In this document: piece after piece, positions 18,439 to 25,834 of the stretch
Position numbering within the stretch: position 1 is the first letter of the stretch
How the letters are laid out: each line of letters opens with the position of its first letter
Assembly: GCA_010692425.1 (NCBI GenBank)
Contig: JAAHHJ010000004.1
Span: 62,001-126,000 of the forward strand
Direction of reading: 5' to 3'
Origin: Symploca sp. SIO3C6
GTDB lineage: Bacteria; Cyanobacteriota; Cyanobacteriia; Cyanobacteriales; Coleofasciculaceae
DNA length: 64,000 nt
Notes under the pieces: generated by a model
Told to the model about the DNA's origin: nothing
What the model saw: only the letters and a program-made list of their open reading frames with translations
Databases searched by the model: none
Program-made: the position numbers and the translations under genes

Positions 18439-18591
18439 TGCTTAATACCTGCCTTGAAATAGGTGAACAAAATTTGGGGTGGGATTCGAATTCTCCGCGT
18501 CTCCGTGTCTCCGTGTCTCCGTGTCTGCTTACTTATTTGTATCTGAGTCATAATTCTAGCTGTGGAGTCATAAGTACCTGCGACATTGATA

Positions 18592-18934
18592 TAGCAGTAC
18601 GTATTAAGGTTAGGACATACTAAATCGCTAAAACTTTGTCAAATTCACCCCTTCTGCCTCCTGCCTCCTGCCTTCTGCCTTCTGCCCTCTGCCTTCTGCC
18701 TCCTGCCTTCTGCCTTCTGCCTCCTGCCTTCTGCCTTCTGCCTTCTGCCTTCTGCCTTCTGCCTTCTGCCTTCTGCCTTCTGCCTTCTGCCTTCTGCCTT
18801 CTGCCTTCTGCCTCCTGCCTTCTGCCTTCTGCCTCCTGCCTTCTGCCTTCTGCCTTCTGCCTTCTGCCTTCTGCCTCCTGCCTTCTGCCTTCTGCCCTCT
18901 GCCTTGGAGCCTTGGAGCCTTGCGCGTAGCGCTA
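18592..18934 (-). mobile_element. Family A MITE-like element, copy nested in family B
   Basis: A 343-bp element with ends TAGCAGTACG and (inverted) TAGCGCTACG, flanked by TA on both sides (18590-18591 and 18935-18936). The family B empty site has a single TA, so this is a 2-bp target duplication. The interior is mostly a CTTCTGC/CTCCTGC heptamer array, which opens a 97-codon frame that is not a gene. Confidence 0.9.
18648..18903. repeat. CTTCTGC/CTCCTGC heptamer array, about 36 units
   Basis: About 256 bases of 7-bp units varying between CTTCTGC, CTCCTGC and CCTCTGC, inside the nested family A element. Other family A copies carry only a few units, so the array has expanded here. Confidence 0.92.
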
Positions 18935-19282
18935 TAAAGGTTACTGGTTGAGGCAGGGTTTGGGGTGTGGGGTGTGGGGTGTAAGGGAACTCCAGGCGAT
19001 TTTATAATTGTTTACACAGTTGCTTTTATTTATGTCCTACTACTTAGTTGGCTTATCTCATAGCGCTTTTAAAGAGACTTGTGTAAAAATCTTCCGGATG
19101 CAGAAAGCCATAAGCAGTATGTAGAAGTGGTAGATGCACCCTGATTCTCTTCCTCAGCTACGCCCAGAGTTTATACTCTGTCATCGTACTGGGGAGTTTT
19201 TTTTGATTGGCTTTGGTGTCCTATACTATTTTGGGTTAAGATTTTGCCTATCTGCACAGCCTTAACTGCTGCAATTGACTGC

Positions 19283-19309
19283 TTGTGATCTAGAAGAATC
19301 AATTATAAT
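19283..19309 (+). promoter_or_regulatory. Possible sigma-70-type promoter for the Hpt gene
   Basis: TTGTGA (19283-19288) and TATAAT (19304-19309) are 15 bases apart, about 125 bases before the Hpt start. The short spacer lowers confidence. The rest of 19047-19434 shows only a small perfect hairpin CAGAGT-TTAT-ACTCTG at 19165-19180. Confidence 0.3.
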
Positions 19310-19434
19310 AGAGAGCTTCTAACCTGTTAGGCTAAGACAAGAAACAAAAGTCATGAGTGTAAACTTTGGCAAAACTAATGCTTGACCAAGATCAACCTAA
19401 GTGCGTATAACCGTTCTGATTGAGGAAACCTGCC

Positions 19435-20394
19435 TTGGATTCGGAGAATCAGCAAAGGATTTTTGGCTATTTTATTGAAGAGGCGAAAGAACATCTCGAT
19501 ACCCTCCAACAGGGAATATTAAATCTGTCGTCGGTTGTCCAAGAGCCAGAAACGCTCAATGAAATGTTTCGCGCTGCTCATTCCGTCAAGGGGGGTGCAG
19601 CAATGCTTGGTCTTAGCAGTATCCAAAAGACAGCTCACCAATTAGAGGATGCTTTTAAATTTCTCACAGATAATCAGATCAAAGTTGATCAAAAGCTAGA
19701 GACTCTGTTTTTACAAGGTTATGATACCCTAGAAGACCTGATTAAAAAACTACAAGGACCATTTGGTCTTCAGGAAGAAGATGCCAAAAAGGCTATGCAA
19801 GCGGCAGAGCCGAATTTTGCTAAATTGCAAAGCTACCTCAGCAGCTTAGCCAGTAGCGATAAAAAATTGCCCAAGACGGAAACTACATCTGCCCAACCAA
19901 ACCAAGTCAAAGCTGCTAGCAACTTGTCTCCTGAGTTTAGTTCTCAGGTACTCGAAATCCTCAAACGCATGCTACAGCTATTTAAACAACCAGAAACACC
20001 AAGTAATCGCCAAAATCTTCAAAAACTGTGCAAGCGTTTAGCTCAGCTAGGGGTAGGTATTAAAACTTGGAAAAGGTTAGTAACATTATCCTATAAGGCG
20101 ATCGCTAATGCCAATAACTCCTATCAAACCTTAGCACCAGTGGTGATTAAGGAGATCAAACAAGCTAGTGACCAACTACAGGAAAATGCAGACATTGCCA
20201 TCACTCCCTCTCCAGAATTGCAGAAACTAGCTGGCATAAAACCAACTAGCACTAGTACCCCTAAGCAGATAACTATAAAGTTAGAGCCAACGGCTGCAGC
20301 TAAAGCCTTAATTCAAGCTTTTGATAAACCGCAACTGTCCCAATTGGTCAAGTTACTTGCTAAAGCCACTGGCAAATCCTCACTATTAACCTAG
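19435..20394 (+). CDS. Hpt-domain phosphotransfer protein
   Basis: A protein of about 320 residues. The N-terminal 110 residues form an Hpt domain: GYFIEEAKEHLDTLQQGILN, then FRAAHSVKGGAAMLGL with the phospho-accepting histidine (about residue 49), then KTAHQLEDAF. The remainder is Gln/Lys/Ser-rich and helical without catalytic kinase motifs, so it is not a full CheA. Such proteins pass phosphate between hybrid kinases and response regulators. The frame opens at TTG 19420, but GAGGA at 19422-19426 sits about 8 bases before TTG 19435, and that start gives LDSENQQRIFGYFIEE, resembling relatives; either TTG could be used. No partner kinase is adjacent. Confidence 0.75.
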   Translation: MDSENQQRIFGYFIEEAKEHLDTLQQGILNLSSVVQEPETLNEMFRAAHSVKGGAAMLGLSSIQKTAHQLEDAFKFLTDNQIKVDQKLETLFLQGYDTLEDLIKKLQGPFGLQEEDAKKAMQAAEPNFAKLQSYLSSLASSDKKLPKTETTSAQPNQVKAASNLSPEFSSQVLEILKRMLQLFKQPETPSNRQNLQKLCKRLAQLGVGIKTWKRLVTLSYKAIANANNSYQTLAPVVIKEIKQASDQLQENADIAITPSPELQKLAGIKPTSTSTPKQITIKLEPTAAAKALIQAFDKPQLSQLVKLLAKATGKSSLLT

Positions 20395-20400
20395 ATAATT

Positions 20401-20919
20401 CTAACCTAGATAATTCCCTGCCATCTTCATAGCGTCGGCAATATCGATATCACCATCACCATCAGCGTCTAAGAAAGCATTGAGAACTGTATTTGAGCCT
20501 TGGGAATCGTTTGTGGTGGCACCGGTTTGGAGAAGATTTAATACCAGGGGAACTAAGGTTGGTAACATATTTTGAATCAGACTAGCATTGAGTCCAGTCC
20601 TTTGTTGAGCTTCCTGCACAAGTTGCTGTATTTGAGGACTACCCAAGAGTAACTCAACAGCTTGGTTGTTAGGATTAATGCCGCTGAATTGATTAATAAA
20701 GGCTTGAGCTTGTTGCTCACCTTCAACTTCTCGCTTTTGTTGCAGGGCAGGTCGGACGTATTTTCCCACAATTGACATTAGTCCTTGCACTGTTGAAGGA
20801 TCTGCGTTGACATTAGTGCTTAAGTCTCCTACTGTGCTAAGAATATTGCTCAACTGACCAGAACTAGCTTGTTGAGCAGGATTATCTATGGCACTAAGGA
20901 TATGGTTAAACAAATTCAT
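20401..20919 (-). CDS. DUF937-like protein with C-terminal EF-hand-like loop
   Basis: A 172-residue protein. The N-terminal part (MNLFNHILSAIDNPAQQA, GDLSTNVNADPSTVQGLMSI) and the central NMLPTLVPLVLNLLQTG resemble DUF937/YidB-like proteins. The C-terminus carries DADGDGDIDIADAM, a dockerin/EF-hand-type calcium loop. The function is unknown. The stop codon is 6 bases from the stop of the convergent Hpt gene, and the junction holds two head-to-tail copies of TAACCTAGATAATTC. ATG 20919 is preferred over the TTG three bases upstream. Confidence 0.6.
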   Translation of the reverse strand: MNLFNHILSAIDNPAQQASSGQLSNILSTVGDLSTNVNADPSTVQGLMSIVGKYVRPALQQKREVEGEQQAQAFINQFSGINPNNQAVELLLGSPQIQQLVQEAQQRTGLNASLIQNMLPTLVPLVLNLLQTGATTNDSQGSNTVLNAFLDADGDGDIDIADAMKMAGNYLG

Positions 20920-21089
20920 CAAGAGCTACCCGTAACTGTTATGATTTCTGTGTCTTAACCTATACCTATGCCATCATAAACCCATGAGGACTCTTAGAGG
21001 TGCTATTGTTCTTCTTATAGTCTCTAGCTTCGATCACAAGACCGAAGACTTTAAGGTTCGTAAACACCATATCATGGAAACACACAGCT

Positions 21090-21620
21090 ATGCGATCTGA
21101 TGTGCAATGCTTGGTGATTACAGAGGAATATCTAACCAATTTAATTGGTGAGAATCCAGATCAAGTCAGACATTTCTTCCAAGGAGAGAAACCGAAAAAA
21201 ATAGGCGATTTCCTGCTCAAATTGGTTAAGACTATTATTGTTTGGTTAAAGTTTAAATCTGTCAGACGGCTAGTTAGGGAAGTTGACAGTTATAATGCCG
21301 TGATCAAAGCTGTAGATATCAACGATCAACTCGAAGAAGCTGGTAACAAAGGTGTTGGTTTAAGCAACCGAGAGAGGGTGATTCAAGCACTTGGGGTGAT
21401 GAAGGTTGATCTAGTGCGGGCGCTCAAGACAGAGAGAATCCTCAGAGAGAACAAGATGTTTATTACTAAGCATCCACAGCTATTTACAACTAATTTAACC
21501 GCTTTGACCGCACTGCAAGTCAGTGATCAGGCTTGCGAGTATGGTAGAGTATTAGACCAAGCCTTGCAAGTGGCAGTAGGTGTGCAAGAGGAAATGAGAA
21601 GATTGCAAAATCGCAGTTAA
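21090..21620 (+). CDS. Hypothetical protein, first of a tandem paralogous pair
   Basis: I do not recognise a named family. This 176-residue protein shares its last 110 residues with the next gene: YNAVIKAVDINDQLEEAGN, RxRVIxAL, LKTERILREN and LTALTALQVSDQACEYGR. It starts like the partner (MRSDVQCLVIT against MQPDLQGLEIT). It has a short hydrophobic stretch (FLLKLVKTIIVWLKF) where the partner has two membrane helices. The conserved part is predicted alpha-helical. The pair is separated by 119 bases and may be cotranscribed. Confidence 0.65.
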   Translation: MRSDVQCLVITEEYLTNLIGENPDQVRHFFQGEKPKKIGDFLLKLVKTIIVWLKFKSVRRLVREVDSYNAVIKAVDINDQLEEAGNKGVGLSNRERVIQALGVMKVDLVRALKTERILRENKMFITKHPQLFTTNLTALTALQVSDQACEYGRVLDQALQVAVGVQEEMRRLQNRS

Positions 21621-21739
21621 GTTAAAATTTTAGATGTGGCTCGCTGTCCCAAGTAGTATATAAGTACTACAATAGTCACTTTTGGGGTACAGCAGTCATA
21701 CTAGGTCAAGAAGCAACTGAGTTCTAAAAGTTTAGTGCA

Positions 21740-22387
21740 ATGCAACCTGATTTACAGGGCCTAGAAATCACCAAAGGGGAACTAAAGCACTGTAGTGGTA
21801 TTAGTGTTGATTCTATTTATCGACCACCGACTCCCCGCAAGTTTTTGTCTGAAATTACTAAGACTTTACTAATAATTATCTTAATTTGCTTTAGTGGTTT
21901 TATTTTTGCACAGATATTTATTGAACAGCTACCTTCTTTAGTTGCCCTCCATACCGTCGCTGCTGTTGGTTTATTATTAAATGATTTGCTCAAGATTTAT
22001 TTCACTAAAAAATACCGCAATCTTGTTAGGTTATTTCAAGATGCTAAACGATATAATTCAGTCATCAAGGCTATTGACATCAATGACCAAATAGAAGCTG
22101 TTGGAAATTCAGAAGTACGCTTAAGAAACCGAGGGCGAGTTATTGAGGCTCTAAAGCTGACTAGAGAAGATATAATTCGAGCTGTGAAAACTGAGCGAAT
22201 TCTCAGAGACAATGAGAATTTTATCAAATTTAATTCTGATCTATTTGATAGCAATCTGATGGCGTTGACAGCTTTACAGGTAAATGACGAAGCGAGTGAG
22301 CATGGACGATTACTTAATGAAGCCTTGCAAATTGTTGTGGATGTACAAGAAGAAATGAGACAGTTACAAAGCCAGCGGCTGTCATGA
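21740..22387 (+). CDS. Hypothetical membrane protein, second of a tandem paralogous pair
   Basis: A 215-residue protein paralogous to its upstream neighbour. It has two clear transmembrane helices near residues 42-62 (LLIIILICFSGFIFAQIFI) and 67-88 (LVALHTVAAVGLLLNDLLKI), absent as a pair from the first gene. The shared helical domain follows: RYNSVIKAIDINDQIEAVGN, RGRVIEALKLTREDIIRAVK, TERILRDNENF, LMALTALQVNDEASEHGRLL and VDVQEEMRQLQ. The domain probably faces the cytoplasm. The function is unknown; gene duplication followed by loss or gain of membrane helices is the likely history. Confidence 0.65.
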   Translation: MQPDLQGLEITKGELKHCSGISVDSIYRPPTPRKFLSEITKTLLIIILICFSGFIFAQIFIEQLPSLVALHTVAAVGLLLNDLLKIYFTKKYRNLVRLFQDAKRYNSVIKAIDINDQIEAVGNSEVRLRNRGRVIEALKLTREDIIRAVKTERILRDNENFIKFNSDLFDSNLMALTALQVNDEASEHGRLLNEALQIVVDVQEEMRQLQSQRLS

Positions 22388-22575
22388 CTTTATTAACGCC
22401 AGGAGAGGCTTGTTTCTTAATTGAAGAATATGCAATTTAAATGCACATTAGCTTAGCTCAGGTATTGACACAGGGGTAGGGTTTAATCAAAAGTGGTCAA
22501 CTCCTGTTCAAAACTGAAATAACTATGTTTAGTTAATTCACACAACTAAACATAGTTGACTTAAATTAAATCGAC

Positions 22576-23709
22576 CTAACTTAATTCGACTTTATAAGCT
22601 TTATATCCCCCTTCAAATTCCCCATAATCATTTCTATTCGTATAACCATGCCAAGCTAAGATAATTACTTCTTTAGTGCTATCATCTATTTCGATAACAT
22701 CGGCAACTGTGGGAGCATAAAGAACAGGTAAATTCTCTGGAGTAGCAGAACCTCCCCAGTAGTCAAAATACTCCCAAGAGCCTCCAAGATCTAAATAACC
22801 AGTTTTTTCATTGTTCCTGGGTTTAAGTTTAAAAACGTAGCCACCAGAATTATAAGGAACCTTCAAGTTATCAAGAAGTTCTTTGTTTTCAACATTAGTC
22901 TCACAACTAATTAGCAGATACCAATTATTTCCTTGATTTACTAACTGCGGTACTTCCATTTTTCCCAGTAACTTCGGAGTATTGAGGGGGGGGAGTATTT
23001 CCCAGTTAATTAAATCGCTGGAGATTGCTGCTCCAATACAGCCATTGGTAAAAGGTTTGTCTTCTTTATCTGCACGATGGCTGGTAAATAGCATCAAATA
23101 TTCGCCTTCACGTCCAGGATAAGGCATAATTTTAGGGTCTCGGCAGTGAAAAACCTCAACAGGATTATTCTCATCACCTTCTATAGCCCAGCCATAGCCC
23201 TGATGACCAATACTACTGAGGTCTAGTTCACGAATTTGACCCTTATGATCACGTAAAATAGCCCAATTGTAAGCGTCTTCTGAGACAGCAAACCAAAGTC
23301 TTTGGATTCTGCCCAAATCTTTTTTACTGCGTCCAGTTAGTGCCATAATGTAGGAAGCGCCAAGAGCTTGCCGTAGATTTTGGTCATCAATCGACATCAT
23401 TGATCCTGTCCAGATAGCTAAACTATGGGGCGAGTTATGGTTCTCTGTATCAGGATGTAAACAGGTGCCGTGGTATTCCCAGCTGCTTGGATCAAATAAG
23501 TCTGTTGCCGTGATATGTCCAACTGAGGCAAAATGGTGACGTTCTTCAGTTTCATATGCTGAGCCATCCTCTCGCCAGCGTGGTGCTTGCAGGTGGTAAA
23601 TATGATAGAAGGGATTTTGGTTTCCTTTTACTTGTTTATGCACCCAACAATCCCAAACAAACTGAGTTTTCAGTAATTGGTCGATGCTTTTGCTTTCTTG
23701 AGCCCTCAT
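22576..23709 (-). CDS. Five-bladed beta-propeller glycosidase-like protein (GH32/43/68-like)
   Basis: A 377-residue protein with features of the furanosidase superfamily. It has an N-terminal FVWDCWVHK followed by FYHIYHLQAP, an HHFASVGHITATDLFDPSSW blade, VFHCRDPKIMPYP with the RDP motif that holds the transition-state stabilising aspartate, and GKMEVPQLVNQGNNWYLLIS where E-VP could provide the general acid. GH68/GH32 members act on sucrose and fructans, GH43 on arabinose and xylose polymers; the substrate cannot be assigned. No signal peptide is seen, so it is probably intracellular. A family B element lies 53 bases upstream of the start. Confidence 0.6.
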   Translation of the reverse strand: MRAQESKSIDQLLKTQFVWDCWVHKQVKGNQNPFYHIYHLQAPRWREDGSAYETEERHHFASVGHITATDLFDPSSWEYHGTCLHPDTENHNSPHSLAIWTGSMMSIDDQNLRQALGASYIMALTGRSKKDLGRIQRLWFAVSEDAYNWAILRDHKGQIRELDLSSIGHQGYGWAIEGDENNPVEVFHCRDPKIMPYPGREGEYLMLFTSHRADKEDKPFTNGCIGAAISSDLINWEILPPLNTPKLLGKMEVPQLVNQGNNWYLLISCETNVENKELLDNLKVPYNSGGYVFKLKPRNNEKTGYLDLGGSWEYFDYWGGSATPENLPVLYAPTVADVIEIDDSTKEVIILAWHGYTNRNDYGEFEGGYKAYKVELS

Positions 23710-23761
23710 TTTGCCTATTTAGAGTTATCTGATAGTGAAATATAGCACTACATACATGGAT

Positions 23762-23887
23762 ATAAGTAGTCGGACATAAATAAATGGCTCTATGTAAAGA
23801 ATTATGAAATCCGTCAAAGTTACCCTACACCCTACACCCCACACCCTGCCTCCACCAGCAAACTTTATCAATGTCGCAGTTACTTAT
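23762..23887 (-). mobile_element. Family B MITE-like element, copy 3
   Basis: Left end TAAGTAGTCGGACATAAATA, interior CCCTACACCCTACACCCCAC heptamers, right end ATGTCGCAGTTACTTAT. The ends match the family's imperfect terminal inverted repeat. It lies in the promoter-side region of the glycosidase-like gene. Confidence 0.82.
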
Positions 23888-23984
23888 GAGGACATCTATT
23901 TCCCTGCAACCTATTAAATCTTGCTTTCAAACCAATGATCTTGTCCTAAACTAAATGGATAGCGCTATATTAATTCTGCAAGCC

Positions 23985-24137
23985 CTAATTAACTTTTTTG
24001 TTGAGCAGTTGAGAAAGAGCTTTAATATGGTTGATTAAAGCTCTCAATTTTTGCTTTTGTTCTGGGCTAAAATCCAGATAACTACTAGGAGCTTTGAATT
24101 GTTTACTTGAAAGTGTTCCTGTCAGAGCTTTCTCTGT
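23985..24137 (-). other. Possible short gene remnant
   Basis: On the minus strand, a 50-codon open stretch with protein-like composition (KQFKAPSSYLDFSPEQKQKL, then RALINHIKALSQLLNKK) ends at TAG. It has no clear start: an in-frame TAA precedes it, and before that the same frame reads GENEIPWRQVKGKN. It could be the broken tail of an unrecognised gene or a chance frame. Nothing else in 23888-24160 looks coding. Confidence 0.2.
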
Positions 24138-24161
24138 TTAGTTTTTCCCCTTAACCTGTCG

Positions 24162-24285
24162 CCAAGGGATTTCATTTTCACCACAAGTATGGTGATTTTA
24201 CTGATGCCCCTTGGATGCAAGTACAGATAGATTAAAAGGGTGAATCTCGCCATGCCTGCCTCTGAATTGAGATGGCAGGCTTTTT
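24162..24285 (+). ncRNA. Candidate structured RNA ending in a rho-independent terminator
   Basis: The plus strand can form a stem CCAAGGG (24162-24168) with CCCTTGG (24208-24214), enclosing a hairpin TCACCA-CAAGTA-TGGTGA (24178-24195). A strong terminator follows: GCCTGCC (24254-24260) pairs with GGCAGGC (24274-24280), then TTTTTCTTT. No plus-strand gene lies upstream that would need this terminator, so a small RNA is possible. Alternatively the hairpin simply marks the end of the minus-strand M16 operon, whose stop is 19 bases away. No promoter was identified. Confidence 0.3.
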
Positions 24286-24298
24286 CTTTCCAGTACAA

Positions 24299-25831
24299 TC
24301 AACTATTTGTTGGCTCGGGAATGGTAATATCTAAAGATGTTACCTCACTAGTTAAGCTGGTAAGAGGTGGCTCAATAGTTTTGGCATTACCAACTACCAA
24401 AGTGACGATTTGATCAGGTTGCAGGTATTTCTTAGCAACGCGCTGGATATCCTTAATAGTTGTTGCCTCTACACCCTGTAAATAGCGGAAGATAAAATCT
24501 TCTGGATAGCCATAATACTCGTAGCGCATCAACCGCGATAGGGTTTGGCTAGGTTTCTCGAAGTTGAACACAAAGGAATTGCTTACTCCCTCTTTGGCCC
24601 TGGCAAGTTCGTCTATCTTAACAGGAGTAGTAGAGATTTTGTTAATTTCAGAGAGCATTGCCTGAATAAATGGTACCGTTGCCTCAGAACGAGTTTGTCC
24701 CCCAGCAAGGAATAAGCCAGGGAAGTCATAGCGAGCACTCCAAACTCCATAGACTGAGTAAGCAAGACCTTGGCGTGCCCTTACTTCGTTGAATAGGCGT
24801 CCACCAAAGCCATTTAAAATCTCATTTAAGACTGCTAGGGCTGCGTAGTCAGGATTATCTAATTTACCACCCAAATGACCCATCTGAATATAACTTTGGG
24901 TTAGTTGGGGTTGATCAATTAAAAATATACCTTCTTTCCTCGCCTGGGCAGCTGATGGTACAGTTAACTCAGATACTGAAGATGCCGATTTCCAGTTGCC
25001 AAATTTCTCTTGAATGCGCGATCGCATCTGAGTAGGGTCAAAATCACCAACAATCCCCAAAATCATATTTTTGGGGTGAAAATATTGCTCATAAAACGCC
25101 ACTAAATCGGCGCGGGAGATACTTTTGAGAGTCTCATACTCCTCTGTGCGTGCATAGGGACTTTTCTCACCGTAGATCAGTTTTTGAAATTCTCGTCCAG
25201 CAATGTCTTTGGGGTCATCATTACGACGGGCAATTTGTCCAGCCTTCTGATTCTTAGCTAATTCTAGCTTGTCTTGGGCAAAGACTGGCTCTTGAATTAC
25301 CTCAGCAAATAAATCAAAAACCTGCTCAAGATCTTCGCTGAGACTATTGAAACTAGCACTACCAGAAGTTAGACTAATGGCAGTCTCCACTGTAGCTGCT
25401 TTTTGCTCAAGTAGTTGATTTAATTCTTCACCTGAGTGCTTGCTGGTACCACCTGTGCGCATAACTTCTCCCACCAGGGAGGCTAAACCAATTTTCTCAT
25501 CTGGTTCGAGACGATCACCAGTACGAATAATTGCCGTACCACTTACTAAGGGTAGTTCGTGGTCTTCAACTAGATAAACCACCATACCATTATTAAGCTG
25601 ATAACGCTCATACTCCGGCAGCTGAATTTCTGGCAGGGGTTTATATTCTAAATCAGTGTAATGCAAAGCACCAGCAGCGGCTGCTGGCAGACGGGAAGCC
25701 ACTACTAGCAAGATTGTAAGTATTACTAAACTTGCCCAACGCTGGAGACGGGAATGGAGCAGGGCAAATACTGTTCCCAATCTGGAAATGTAGCGACTGT
25801 TAGATCCGCTATTGTATATTCTCTTCTTCAT
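24299..25831 (-). CDS. M16-family peptidase, inactive-type subunit
   Basis: A 510-residue M16 (pitrilysin) protein. A membrane/signal segment near residues 30-52 (WASLVILTILLVVASRLPAAAA) points to export. The peptidase domains begin at YQLNNGMVVYLVEDHELPLV. At the position of the zinc motif HxxEH it reads LASLVGEVMRTGG, so both histidines and the glutamate are lost. The partner-type C-terminal domain (GFGGRLFNEVRARQGLAYSVYGVWSARYDF) is intact. Family M16B often works as a pair of an active and an inactive subunit forming the chamber; the upstream gene, separated by 3 bases, is the active one. GAAGAGGAT inside that gene serves as ribosome-binding site. Confidence 0.88.
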   Translation of the reverse strand: MKKRIYNSGSNSRYISRLGTVFALLHSRLQRWASLVILTILLVVASRLPAAAAGALHYTDLEYKPLPEIQLPEYERYQLNNGMVVYLVEDHELPLVSGTAIIRTGDRLEPDEKIGLASLVGEVMRTGGTSKHSGEELNQLLEQKAATVETAISLTSGSASFNSLSEDLEQVFDLFAEVIQEPVFAQDKLELAKNQKAGQIARRNDDPKDIAGREFQKLIYGEKSPYARTEEYETLKSISRADLVAFYEQYFHPKNMILGIVGDFDPTQMRSRIQEKFGNWKSASSVSELTVPSAAQARKEGIFLIDQPQLTQSYIQMGHLGGKLDNPDYAALAVLNEILNGFGGRLFNEVRARQGLAYSVYGVWSARYDFPGLFLAGGQTRSEATVPFIQAMLSEINKISTTPVKIDELARAKEGVSNSFVFNFEKPSQTLSRLMRYEYYGYPEDFIFRYLQGVEATTIKDIQRVAKKYLQPDQIVTLVVGNAKTIEPPLTSLTSEVTSLDITIPEPTNS

Positions 25832-25834
25832 TGC

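Larger units (their letters stand above)
18570..19046 (+). mobile_element. Family B MITE-like element, copy 2, interrupted by a family A element
   Basis: The left end TAAGTACCTGCGACATTGA is followed by a complete family A element (18592-18934). The family B sequence then resumes with AAGGTTACTGGTTGAGGCAG and ends GTCCTACTACTTA. Removing the insert and one TA recreates the uninterrupted sequence GACATTGATAAAGGTTACTG seen in the copy at 53471-53603. Confidence 0.88.

Noticed and set aside
18636..18929. A 97-codon frame rich in Leu, Pro, Cys and Ser
   Set aside because: It is simply the translation of the CTTCTGC/CTCCTGC heptamer array inside a mobile element.
23963..23973. Solo family A end (TAGCGCTATA)
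   Set aside because: Only the self-complementary octamer TAGCGCTA is shared; the conserved interior is absent, so chance is likely.
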